Positions 8,116 to 19,912 are shown, counted from the first letter of the stretch. The stretch is 27,500 nucleotides of DNA from Chrysomallon squamiferum (GCA_012295275.1 CM022673.1:13718288-13745787); one strand, 5' to 3'. The notes: generated from the sequence alone by a model not told the origin. Made by a program: numbers and translations.

Positions 8116-8718
8116 GAACAGTCACCATTAGTACAATTACAATAACTTACTAGAACTACTATTTCTTCAATTGCTATTACTACTACATCTTTTATTATTA
8201 TCACAATTACTGCTACTACTACTACTACTTCTACTACTGCCATTACTGTTCCTCATTTTACCATTTCTGTTATTTCTATTACCCTACTACTACCCCTACT
8301 TTTAGCATTACAACTATCACTACAACAATACTACCACCACAACAATACTACCACCACTTCAAATTTTCTACTACTATCATTGGTATTATTTATATTATAA
8401 GTTTAAAAATAACTGGTTTTGTTTAAACTCTAACATCATTTTAGAAACGAATTCTTTTTGTTTTTATTCTTTTTTTTTAAATTTAAAATGATTTTTTTTT
8501 TTTTTTTTTCAGAGGATGATATGTATGCGTTATACACTCTTCTGCTTAACGCCAGCAGTGAAGTGCTAACCGGACATGACGTCACAGGACGGGGGGTGAC
8601 TGGTGAAAGTTATTTGGGTGAACATTTTAAGGAAGTTACCGAGACTCTGAACAAAATGGCCGACCTGTCCAAGATACTGAAAAGCCAGTATGAAAAAAGT
8701 CTGAGATTAAGCGATTAG
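5395..8718 (+). CDS. Unknown hydrophilic, probably helical protein, 5'-partial
   Basis: Exons 5395-5538 (or -5474), 5967-6118, 6922-7057 and 8513-8718 code about 211 residues ending in TAG. Phases match at 6118/6922 (0) and 7057/8513 (1). The first junction fits in phase 1 only if the first exon runs through a 23-A tract to 5538. The protein is rich in Lys, Glu, Asp, Leu and Ser, has one Cys (TACKKY), and shows heptad-like helical stretches such as VKKISEEIMKTK, FIDSVEALKHTV and EVTETLNKMADLSKIL. There is no transmembrane segment in the visible part; a signal peptide, if any, is in the missing 5' exon. I do not recognise the family. The ordinary codon use and clean splice sites argue for a real gene. 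Confidence 0.7.
5690..5765. repeat. (CA)n and (TA)n intronic microsatellites
   Basis: Two CA runs (about 5690-5705 and 5713-5730) and a TA run (5747-5763) in the intron after the poly-Lys exon. Confidence 0.85.
5891..5922. repeat. Poly(T) tract
   Basis: A homopolymer of about 32 T, located 45 bases before the next acceptor and possibly part of its pyrimidine tract. Confidence 0.9.
5967..6118 (+). CDS. Internal exon of the unknown helical protein
   Basis: The acceptor CACCCCTACTCAG is pyrimidine-rich; the donor is GAG|GTAAAA. The frame reads NELILAAKRKARSDLSGF, then a Thr/Ser stretch and CKKYIEKNGSKGFLAVLKE. An alternative acceptor (TTAG at 5946-5949) would add six codons (SYHPYS-like) in phase 2, but no partner donor was found. 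Confidence 0.65.
6119..6921. other. Intron of the unknown helical protein gene
   Basis: AT-rich with poly(T) tracts (about 6580-6602 and 6726-6736) and an AAATA-type run at 6620-6655. No exon or RNA gene is supported here. Confidence 0.6.
6922..7057 (+). CDS. Internal exon of the unknown helical protein
   Basis: The acceptor is TTCTTCTTGTAG and the donor CTCAC|GTAAGA, going from phase 0 to phase 1. It codes FIDSVEALKHTVMFPVKLLD, then LDKNQLPDIDTHLQQFAKEG and ITSAS. Base composition is visibly more balanced than in the flanking introns. Confidence 0.75.
7220..7640. repeat. Degenerate minisatellite, about 44-55 bp unit
   Basis: Roughly eight to ten diverged units around a core TTATGTAAATAACGTACACATAAAA followed by a GTACAAGATGTGAC-like part. 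Unit length varies through small indels. It occupies most of the first third of the intron 7058-8512. Confidence 0.75.
8041..8115. repeat. (CTA)n trinucleotide repeat
   Basis: About 25 CTA units, with further degenerate CTA/ATT triplet DNA to about 8380. The minus-strand reading as poly-Ser/Val is an artefact of the repeat. Confidence 0.95.
8513..8718 (+). CDS. Terminal coding exon of the unknown helical protein
   Basis: The acceptor is a long poly(T) followed by CAG; the exon enters in phase 1. It codes DDMYALYTLLLNASSEVLTG, HDVTGRGVTGESYLGEHFKE and a helical VTETLNKMADLSKILKSQ segment, ending SLRLSD-stop (8716-8718). There is one N-glycosylation sequon, NAS. Confidence 0.8.
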
Positions 8719-8888
8719 CTTACCTTTGTGAAAATATGTGCTAATGTACGTTGTATTGAGATTATTAAGTTTAACAACAGTTGTTTGTAGATGGATAAAT
8801 TAAAAGTAAAGTTAAATTTTTAATAATACTAACTGGTGCTAAAAAAAAAAAAGTATTATTTAATTTATGCTTTCAACAATGCTAATTA

Positions 8889-8894
8889 AATAAA
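8889..8894 (+). promoter_or_regulatory. Poly(A) signal AATAAA
   Basis: Hexamer about 170 bases after the stop at 8718. The surrounding AT richness lowers certainty. Confidence 0.5.
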
Positions 8895-8919
8895 ATATAA
8901 AATATATATTCTATGCATG

Positions 8920-10859
8920 AAATTTCTTTTCCCATCATTTTGTTTGTTTGTTTATTTATTTAATAATAATAATCATCATAATAATGCTATTATTGACGAT
9001 GATGATGATGATGATGATAATAATAATAATAAAAAGGGATATCGTTATAATGAATATAATTCTCCGTCAGTGTTATCGGATATGAAGGAAACAGGAACGA
9101 TAACTACCGAGAGATGTAAGTAGTAGTCGCGGAGATCCTGCAGTGGTATCTGAGAGACACTTCTGTCAGAATGAAACCAGTTAACATCCGACAAACCGGG
9201 ATTTAAAAATAAAATAAAAATAAAAGCCAAAATAAAGGGTCATAAAACACATGTCAACCCAGTCGACTGACCGACTGACTACACATGCAATTATCAGCAT
9301 GAATTGAGTCTAATTTGTGGAAATGGCAACATTTTATGTCAACCACGGTATCGATTTTGAAACGCTAAACTGGAATGTAAAGTCTAATTTCGTTCGTTTA
9401 CTTCGTTCTGCTTCGCCACTGAATAGATGATAACGACGAAGATGATGATGATGAGGATTGAGATTGTGGTGGCGGTGATGCTGCAGATGATGACGACGAC
9501 CATGAGAAGGCAGTGATAAAAATGCGTTGATGACTGTCTGAGTTATCGTATTCGCATGTATGTATACACGTTTTAGTTCGAAGATCGACAAATCTGTAAA
9601 AGGGTTAATTGCTGTCTTGTCGACAATAAAATAAATCTCGTATTTCTGTTGTAACTAACTATAACCTCTACTTTCACAGTGTCCACCAACATGATGTAAA
9701 GCTTTACCAAACTGCAGCTAAGTTGTACTGTTACTCTGGTTACACTCTGTTTTAGCTTACACTCGTACATAAAGTTTAGAAACACACAGAACAGATGCCT
9801 TTTCTTTCTTTTTTTTTTTTTTTTTTTTTATTATTTTTTTTTTTTTCTTTCTTACGGTATGCATGTTAACACTCTAATGAACTTAAATTATTATACAAGT
9901 CACTTTGTTGGAATGAATTAAATTTGTTATCGAAACATTTTTGAAATTTTAAAAATTTACTTAATGACTTAAGTGAAAGAGCATGCTACGATAGATGCTA
10001 CGATAGACATTTCTTTTATTACAACAGATCTCTCGGTTCAGTTTCTCCTCACTGTCTAAACAACGTTAAAAATTTAATAAAACGGGCAAAAACCTAATTC
10101 TCTGTTCATATCCGGGTATGAAATTAGATCAGATGAGTGAATAACCTGTTGTCTACGCAGTATCTTATTTATTCCACCGTTAATTAAAAGTTCATGTCTT
10201 TTCATAAACACGCGCTCTCATAATAGAATTATTACAGTTCCGTCTATAATATGGATTTTCTCTCATGTGGCGTATTAGTTTCCACATATCTCTTTCTTTT
10301 TATACTATGTGTCAGCTACGTGCATTAAATGTCTTAATGCAGCAATGTAGAACAAAGCTGATGCTGGCAATTAAAAATTATAAATAGCAAAATAACCGCA
10401 AATATGCATTCCTCGAGAACTAAAATGCTCGATTTTGAAAAAAAAACAATAAAAAAAAGAAAGAAAAACAAAACAGCAATAAAAAATAATAATAATAATA
10501 ATAATAATTTAAAAATCCAACCAACAACAAAATAATAATATTAATAAAAAAATAAATAAGAAAAAAAGAAAGAAAGAAAGGAAAAAAAAAAAGAATATGC
10601 AAAAACAACAACGAGAAGGAAATAAAAGAGATATACATGTTCGATAATGTTTACGAGGCAATGAAAAAAAACTGGTAAGAAAAATGTCGGATCGATCCGC
10701 TGTCTTGTATCGATCCCAGCAACTTCTGTTTCTCAGACTAACTACCTGAATTACTGGGATTATATTTTTAAATTTTTTTTTTAACAAACAATGTCTCAGT
10801 GAATAAAACTGTTTGTCTGAAACACACCATTTTTATTTTGGGATCAATGATTCTTTCAG
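8920..10859. other. Intergenic region without supported genes
   Basis: Contains (GAT)n/(AAT)n triplet runs (8960-9035 and 9425-9500), a poly(T) tract at 9807-9846, and an A-rich, AAAG/AATA low-complexity block at 10437-10590. Open frames here have no splice context or recognisable product. Confidence 0.5.
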
Positions 10860-11013
10860 GAGATATATAATTTCATGCTGGTGTTCTGATGAAAATGCGA
10901 TGGGGCGATTTGATCGCTTGACCTGTGGCATCGAAGTGCAACGCCTTTACCCTGGAGCGTGTTGCCACGATACATTTCTAAGAGACTGTATAGGTTTCAG
11001 CTCCAGTAATTAG
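10860..11013 (+). CDS. Candidate terminal exon of a small Cys-rich protein
   Basis: After acceptor GATTCTTTCAG (phase 2) the frame runs to TAG at 11011-11013. It codes about 50 residues with six Cys: C-W-C, LTC, GACC and RDC, ending IGFSSSN. Base composition and codon use are clearly more gene-like than the flanks. A diverged copy with the same ending and 3' flank lies at about 13178-13335, which supports a duplicated unit. No upstream exon or signal peptide was found. The Cys spacing does not match a family I can name; a secreted peptide is a guess. Confidence 0.4.
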
Positions 11014-11279
11014 CACATCACAACAGAGCAGTGGACACGAGCTTATTGATTTCCCGTATACTCACCTAACTCACCACTCGTTAAATAATCCGAGTCTGAG
11101 CCCGCCTTGACGAGCGTATCATTTGATAGATACGAGTAGAGGCAGCAGACTGCTTCGTCTCAGTCTCAGGTCAGCAGACGTCAGTACACAGCGCGAAATA
11201 CTGAACGTGTGAAACTTACTGAAGCAAATCACAAAACAATAGAAACAGAGAAAGTGTAATCGTACTAATTATTTAACAC

Positions 11280-11650
11280 GTTATGAATATGTAACAATAA
11301 CAAATTACTGACTGAGTTACTGCTCGCTGAATACGTAACTTCAACAAATTGCTGAATACGTAACTGTAACAAGTTATTGACTGAGTTACTGCTCGCTGAA
11401 TACGTAACGAACAAATTGCTGAATACGTAACTGTAACAAGTTAATGACTGAGTTACAGCTTGCTGCATACGTAACTGAAATACGTTGATTGAATTATAAA
11501 TTTCTGAATACGTATCTGGAACAAGTTATAGACTGAGTTACAAATTGCTGAATACGTAACTGGAACACGTTACAGACTGAGTTACAACTTACTGAATACG
11601 TAACTGGAACAAGTTACAGACTGAGTTATAAATTGCGGACTTCGTAAATG
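11280..11650. repeat. 44-bp minisatellite
   Basis: About eight units around ACTGAGTTAC, AAATTGCTGAATACGTAACT and GGAACAAGTT(ACAG). Some units are partial (about 26 bp). Later copies (11500-11650) are more regular. A degenerate tail reaches about 11740. Confidence 0.85.
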
Positions 11651-12042
11651 GAACATGATATTGAACTGTGTCAATATAAATCAGTGTGTAACAGCGATAT
11701 GTGACTCAGTTACAAGTTAATCAATGAAGAGCTAAATGAATGTTTAACAAGTTGATCCGCTGGAAAACAAATCGAGTTCATGGGATACAAAAGGAAGAGC
11801 TGGCGTGTAAACTTCATTCTGTTAGAAATCTGTAAGTTTTTCTCTGTAATCGTGCTACAACTACTACCACGCTACAACTATTACTTGTTAATTATCGTTA
11901 TTAGTAGTAGTAGTAGAAGACGTTGTTGTTGTAATAGTAGTATTAATAGTTGTAGTAGCAGTGGTAGTAATAGCAATGGTGTTGCTAACATTAATACTAA
12001 ATTTTAAAAATTAAAATTTTCTGTTAGTACTACTACTACTAC

Positions 12043-12082
<40 letters not shown>

Positions 12083-12629
12083 CATATCTGTTAAAGTCAT
12101 CTTTCTCTTACATCTGTATGTTCTGTAAATTACTTGAGTTAATATGAACTAATGCATGTTTCTAATTTGTTTATCATCAAAACAAAACAATATTAAATAT
12201 TAGATAAGTCGGTAATAAACTGCAACAGTTAATTTTGAAAATTAGATATAACACGTTACTTTCCCAACATGGCCAATAGAGACATGTAATACTTTTGCAA
12301 ACTTGTCAATAACTGCATTGATAACTGTAGCAAATCGATCAGAAAACTTATTTTATGTTCTGCCAGTAAATATACAGGTTATTTTTAGATAACTGATAAA
12401 TAAATTATTATTCATTAACTGTTTAAGTAATGCGTAGCTATTTTTGCAAATTGATCGGACAAATTACTTACTGCATATTGGCTTAAAAATATTAAATATA
12501 AACCTCTCTCTGCTCTTTGTTTGTCTGTATGTATGTGTCTCTGACTGCCTGTCTGTCTATTACTCTGTCTGTGTGCACACGCATGTACGGACGTATGTAA
12601 CTAAATATTTTAGTACGAAAGGGAATGGA

Positions 12630-12683
<54 letters not shown>

Positions 12684-13177
12684 TAAAGAAAGAAAGAAAA
12701 TAGTTTTATTTCCTTTTATGTCTGAATGAGTTTTACTGAAATATTAATGAGTCGATCTGAAAACGAAATTAATGTCGGACATTTATCTACACTTTTCACA
12801 GTTCTGTTCTTTACATTATTAATCATGTTACTTAACTCAGTAATGGTTTCGTTTATCAGATTACTTGTGGTCGCTTTCAAACAAATTAAAACGTGAATCA
12901 GTGAGGAAGTATCTCAATTAAACGAATCAACGAAAATAAACAACACTGCGATACTCCGATATGCAACATTACAGACACTAGTTATTTGATAAAGGGTCAC
13001 ACTAGAAATGAAACCTGCTGCTATATAATGGTTACTTTTGTCAGTTGGTATCAAAGGCTATTTTATAAACACAGAATAATGAAGAAGGTACACATCACAG
13101 CCGTGGATAAATCAGTAATGGTGCACTGGCTGGAGGAAAGAAAAATATGTGCATAAGCAATGTTAGGATAAATATCA
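11651..13177. other. Intergenic region with triplet and dinucleotide repeats
   Basis: Holds (TAG/TTG)n triplets (11905-11990), (CTA/AAT)n at 12029-12082 and a 53-base (TG)n at 12630-12682. A short ORF at 13079-13156 (ATG-AAG-AAG ... 25 codons) follows a TATATAA at about 13022. It is noted but not called a gene. Confidence 0.5.
12630..12682. repeat. (TG)n microsatellite
   Basis: About 26 uninterrupted TG dinucleotides. Confidence 0.95.
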
Positions 13178-13335
13178 GTCTTCAATGGCCCCACCAGAGG
13201 CATGGCAGGATCGGGCAATAGCTCGGATAATAGGATTAACTGACACTGTTATAGCCTCTGCGGACGGTTTCCTCAGCTTGATTTCAAGATCTGTTTCTAT
13301 CAATAGTTGTATTAGCTTCAACTGCAGTAATTAGA
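13178..13335 (+). pseudogene. Diverged copy of the Cys-rich terminal exon
   Basis: This aligns by eye with 10860-11013, most clearly over the last 45 bases (TTGTATTAGCTTCAACTGCAGTAATTAG against CTGTATAGGTTTCAGCTCCAGTAATTAG) and over the 3' flank up to CACTCGTTAAA. The shared ending is C-I-x-F-x-x-S-N-stop. The frame matching the upstream part of the first copy is broken by a stop (CAATAG at about 13217), and most Cys are absent. It could instead be a diverged paralogue read in another frame, which is open from ATG 13189 to the stop. Confidence 0.4.
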
Positions 13336-13684
13336 AGATTACGGCAAAGCTGTGGCCAAGAATCTATTGATTATCAGTGCACATGCACCAAGCTCTGCAC
13401 TCGTTAAAAAAATTATAAAAAAAAAATTAAAGTGTGTTCATGTTAGAACTCCCACTCTTTTTGTACTTCGTGAATTTTATTTGTAAATTCCTTCTTTTGT
13501 TTTTTTATTTATTCTTCACATTTATCTTCGATGTTTTTCCATTACAAAATCAGTCACACTTTCAAATATCAGATTAATCAAAACAACAAAAAAATAAAAA
13601 TAAAAATAATAAATCAAATGAATAAATAAAAAAATAAATAAAAACAATGAAAGAAATGACAAAACCAAACACAAAAAAGTATTT

Positions 13685-13687
<3 letters not shown>

Positions 13688-13782
<95 letters not shown>
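13688..13782. repeat. (TC)n-(AC)n compound microsatellite
   Basis: About 39 TC followed by 9 AC dinucleotides. Confidence 0.95.
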
Positions 13783-14629
13783 TAATCATTTTCTCTCTAT
13801 CATAACACATACACACACTGGTTATTTTTCTCTAACAAATACAAACACCACGGGTGCACACAAACACACACATTTTGATTCCAAATATACAAATCTTTCT
13901 TAAATAAATTTTTTTTTTTTTTTTTTTGTGATTGTAAATGCCAAAGTATGGCGGCGCAGCTTGTTTTTAATTTAATTTTTTTTATCCGGTCTTAATGAAG
14001 ATTAGTGCGCAGAGTCTGCACCAGTCTATTCCTTGTTTTCTTCCCCCAGTTATTACACACATCTGTTTTTCTACAGTGAAATGACAGGTCAAATCGCTGC
14101 AGCATTCTCATTCTGTCTCTTTTCGTTAACGAAAGCTTTAAGGTTTGCTCTTTTGCTCGAACTTAAGAGTTAATCTGTCTTGACCAAGACTGAACCAAAA
14201 ATTCTTTCAAAATAATACAAAATATTAATTATAAATTTTAAAAATAAATACAAGGAAGGGCACTCTGAGTAATATGTAGAGAGGTGTGGAATACTGTCTA
14301 GGTGAGTGTTTAATGGGTGTGGAATCCTCATCTTCTGCTAGATACGCCCTTGTCAATCAAAATTTAGCGAATTCTGTGAAAGTAACGAGATAGAGCTGTA
14401 TCTTACATGACTTTTCTATCGAGTCAGAGATTTGATTAACTCACTCGTCTCATGTCTGGCTGGAGATTTGTTCAAAATGTTATCAATCACGCGAACTCGA
14501 TTTTTATAATCAGTCTGAGACGCTTGTCACGCAGTACTGAAGCGTCAATACTGGACGTAACTGGAGTGGGTTAGCGACTATGTGAAACATAGACATAGAC
14601 ATGTACGATTATACTGACGTTAATAGTGT

Positions 14630-14632
<3 letters not shown>
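13783..14632. other. Intergenic region, nothing coding seen
   Basis: AT-rich DNA with CA-rich patches and poly(T) at about 13910-13927. The segment 14495-14585 shows weak similarity to 11155-11215, described under findings. Confidence 0.4.
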
Positions 14633-14930
<298 letters not shown>

Positions 14931-15015
14931 TTTATATATATTCAGAGATAGATAGATAGACAGAGACAGAAAGAGTCTAATAGAGTTAATGAATGAAAGG
15001 GAATATGCCATATCA

Positions 15016-16942
<1,927 letters not shown>

Positions 16943-16979
16943 TCACACACACACACACACACACACACACTCTCACACA

Positions 16980-17066
<87 letters not shown>
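16943..17066. repeat. (CA)n-(TC)n compound microsatellite
   Basis: CA run 16943-16970, an interrupted TCTCACACAC step, then about 42 TC dinucleotides to 17066. Confidence 0.95.
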
Positions 17067-17071
<5 letters not shown>

Positions 17072-17190
17072 AAAAAAATACAACCTAACAAAATATGCTG
17101 TTATTCACTGCTGGTAATCAAAAACACAGTGGTATGCGTAATAACAGTTAAAGAAACGGTGGTGTGCTTTACAGATGCATTAACAATAAC

Positions 17191-17349
17191 ATTATTAATA
17201 GTACTAGAAAGAAAACTAGCAGCAACATTTAATTTATTTAACAATGAATGCAGTTGTAACTACGTAACGATTATTAATAGTACTAGAAAGAAAACTAGCA
17301 GCAACATTTAGTTTATTTAACAATGAATGCAGATGTAACTACATAACGA
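17191..17349. repeat. 79-bp tandem duplication
   Basis: Two adjacent copies begin ATTATTAATAGTACTAGAAA at 17191 and 17270. They differ at only a few bases. The duplication ends about 30 bases before the Ly6 exon acceptor. Confidence 0.9.
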
Positions 17350-17377
17350 TTATACTTTGTGTTTGTTTTTAACACAG

Positions 17378-17502
17378 GTCTGATGTCATTGGTATGTAGC
17401 AGTCTGACGTGTTGGAAGTGTATAGGTAAATCGTGCATACACGACCCGGCAGACGATTACAGAGCAACCCATGTCACGTGCAGAGCCGGAGAACAGTGCA
17501 TG
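17378..17502 (+). CDS. First Ly6 exon in the window
   Basis: The acceptor is TTTAACACAG and the donor CATG|GTAAAA. It codes the end of the signal peptide and the first finger, with Cys in LTCWKC, KSC, VTC and EQC. Confidence 0.82.
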
Positions 17503-17534
17503 GTAAAATTGGAGTTACCGTTCTTATTTAGAAT

Positions 17535-17565
<31 letters not shown>

Positions 17566-17577
17566 AATTAATTAATT

Positions 17578-17610
<33 letters not shown>

Positions 17611-18088
17611 AAAACACACCTCTTCTGCTGATAAAAATGGATGCAAAGATTAAAGATATAGTGACATTATTAAAGATGCAGAAGAAAAATTAAAATTATT
17701 TTTCAGTTTGAACAAAGTGAGTTCCGTATCTGATATAAATGTCTGAATATTACGTGTTTTTTTTTTTTTTTTTTTTTTGAGGTTTTTTTAAAATATATTG
17801 TTATTATTATTAATTTTAATCCCCTAGAAAGTGTACTACAAAATGGAGGACGTAAATGCTTCGAGAATTTACGAGAGCGTAACGAGATCCTGTTCTCTCG
17901 GTCACTGTCGACAGTTAACGGCGGCCCAGTTTGACACTTGCGTTCACAGCAAGTATTACAACATCAGTGGATGTGCATTACGCATGTGCTGTAACCAGGA
18001 CTTCTGCAATCACAGTTATTCCTTCGGAAGTGAAAGAAACTTGTTATATTCCGTTTTATCTTCTATATTTTTTTTTTTCCTGGTCTAG
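17378..18088 (+). CDS. Ly6/uPAR (three-finger) protein, probably GPI-anchored, 5'-partial
   Basis: Exons 17378-17502 and 17828-18088 join in phase 0 and code about 127 residues. The first begins in phase 1 with LMSLVCSS, the end of a signal peptide, followed by LTCWKC, the usual start of a Ly6/uPAR domain. The second ends the domain with the diagnostic CCNQDFCN. A 15-residue hydrophobic tail (LLYSVLSSIFFFFLV) precedes the stop, as expected for a GPI-attachment signal, with small residues (SFGS) before it. There are about 12 Cys in the domain and N-glycosylation sequons NAS, NIS and NHS. Such proteins act at the outer cell surface as receptors, ion-channel modulators or adhesion factors; this one's partner is unknown. 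The upstream exon with the start codon was not found. Confidence 0.88.
17523..17609. repeat. (AAATA/TTAA)n and poly(A) in the Ly6 intron
   Basis: A run of AAATA-type repeats, then AATT repeats, then about 29 A. A poly(T) tract at 17757-17779 lies further on, so the intron carries inverted A and T homopolymers. Confidence 0.9.
17828..18088 (+). CDS. Terminal Ly6 exon
   Basis: The acceptor is TTAATCCCCTAG, phase 0. It codes KVYYKMEDVNAS, then Cys at SC, GHC, DTC, SGC, RMCC and DFC, and the hydrophobic C-terminus. TAG is at 18086-18088. An ATTAAA at 18671 is a possible but distant poly(A) signal. Confidence 0.88.
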   Translation, partial: KVYYKMEDVNASRIYESVTRSCSLGHCRQLTAAQFDTCVHSKYYNISGCALRMCCNQDFCNHSYSFGSERNLLYSVLSSIFFFFLV

Positions 18089-18471
18089 CGATAATTTTAA
18101 CAAGAGTTCTAGTTGTCTAAATAGATATAATTTTGTACATTACAAAATCGTTATTTGCTCAGTGCCAAAAAATATATAATTATACATTTTTCTTTTTATC
18201 AGACAGTCGCACTATAGATATATTAACAGAAATCGCAGTAATGCATCTGAAATGATAGTTACAGTAACAAATCAAGACACGAACGCCCTATCGACTTAAA
18301 TTGACATTGACATTCGTAGCAAAACCAGGACATGTTATATCCAATTTACTGTAGAATTGTTATAAATCGGTTTTTTTGGTCCCAGGACAATTCGTCCAAT
18401 TACATAAATTGCACATGAATTGTAAGAAATTGTCGTTTGCCTGGTATATACACCAAACGAGTCTGTGCAAT

Positions 18472-18619
18472 GCTTCTTAAACTACTTCAGTATCATTCAT
18501 CTTCGAGTCTTTGTAACGAAATTCCATTTGCCAGAAACCAAATTGTTTCCCTTGGGTAATTTTGACTTTCTGAACAATTTCATTTTCCCTTGGGTGAATC
18601 ATTCGGCAGTTTAAGAAGC
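18472..18619. repeat. Short inverted-repeat unit
   Basis: GCTTCTTAAACT at 18472-18483 is exactly inverted at 18608-18619, and weaker pairing continues inward (CATTCATC against GATGATTCAC-like). Two copies of TTTCCCTTGGGT lie inside. It could be a small palindromic element or chance. Confidence 0.35.
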
Positions 18620-18951
18620 CCCGTGTTTTATGTACTACATGACAATATTTTTATGTGTCAGATATGTAATATTAAAAACAGCCGATGTAAATACAATCTA
18701 TGACTCTGCCTACTTTCCCAGTCCTCATTTTCCCGTTCCCATTATATAAAGGAATTAAAAATACAAAAATAAAATAAAAATTACATCATTAACACAATCA
18801 CCACCATCAAAATATATGTTTTAGATTTGCACGTTATCTATATTTCTAGGGAAGTATAATTGTAATGACCTTTGCAGTATTTCTGTACTTTGGATTAACA
18901 CTACACTATATTTATCGTCATTTGTATGTATAATGGAGAAGTATTGTGGTG

Positions 18952-19060
18952 ATCTTTGTAATGTCTCTCTTTGTGTATTTGATTTGTAGTTAACATCATT
19001 GCAGTGATCTTTGTAATATATCTTTATGTGTATTTGATTTGTAGTTAATATCATTGTAGT
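18952..19060. repeat. Tandem duplication, about 55-bp unit
   Basis: Two copies of a TGATCTTTGTAAT...TTGTAGTTAA unit sit side by side, with a more diverged third similarity near 18868. Confidence 0.7.
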
Positions 19061-19675
19061 GTATATTATTTTTCCTTCAGTTAGTTCTAAAGATTACATG
19101 ACTGTTACGACTATGACATGCTACTGATTTTAAAAGTTGTTCATGACTGTGAGATTAAAATAAGTTAATATAAATACTGAAAAGAAATCTCCAACAAATT
19201 GGGCTGGCACTGGATGTAATTTCTGAAACTGTTAAAATGTGGAAATACACATCACAGACACCATAGGCACGGGATCGGAGCTTATCACCTAATTCTGCCC
19301 ATAAACTAATTAACAAAGCTACTGCACACATTTCTAACAATCTAACAACTAACCGAACAATTACTGTAGACATCTCATGATTTATACATACATAAATAGT
19401 TTGCAATACTTGCATAGAATAGTCCGCGTTAATTTCCCGTTCGAACGGATTGATATATTATGGGGAACTTTTATTTGTAGAGTACAAGACACATTATTAA
19501 ATTCTAGCACGTCAAACACGTACAAACTCAATCATCGAGATGTCATCGCCAGCTTTTCTAATAAACCTTTTCACACCAACTGACAAATACCAAGAAGTGT
19601 CCGCTTTATAAACGCTTCGTGTCTCTGCTGTTTACTGAATAACAAGCATCAGTTTGTATGTGTCGTTAGAATATA

Positions 19676-19912
19676 CTACTACTACTAATAAAATAATAAT
19701 AATACTAGTATAAGTACTACTACTATTACTACTAATAATAACAGAACTACTACTAATAATACTAGTACAAGTACTACTACTATTACTACTAATAATAACA
19801 GAACTACTACTACAAGTACTACTATTAATAATAATAATATTAGAACATGTATACTACTAATATTACTATTACTAATAATAGTACTACTACTACTACTAAT
19901 GATGATGATGAT
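19676..19912. repeat. Compound (CTA/TAA)n array with about 66-bp higher-order unit
   Basis: Triplet repeats are organised in a larger unit: AATACTAGTAYAAGTACTAC, then a triplet run and AATAATAACAGAACTACTAC, repeated at about 19700 and 19758 and partly again at 19810. It ends in (GAT)n. Confidence 0.85.

Larger units (their letters stand above)
18089..19679. other. Intergenic region or Ly6 3' UTR, no gene supported
   Basis: Contains an imperfect inverted-repeat unit at 18472-18619 and a tandem duplication of about 55 bp at 18952-19060 (TGATCTTTGTAATRT...TTGTAGTTAAYATCATTGYAG). A minus-strand frame at 19415-19155 is hydrophobic but lacks other support. Confidence 0.45.

Noticed and set aside
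9040-9123. Possible exon NSPSVLSDMKETGTITTER followed by GTAAGT at 9117
   Set aside because: The donor is good and the peptide looks plausible, but there is no acceptor or partner exon and it follows a triplet repeat.
10420-10787. Minus-strand Phe/Leu/Ser-rich frames
   Set aside because: They arise from A-rich low-complexity DNA.
19155-19415. Minus-strand frame with a hydrophobic segment
   Set aside because: No splice sites, signal or homology recognised. The 19200-19330 part might be a dispersed repeat, which needs a copy-number search.
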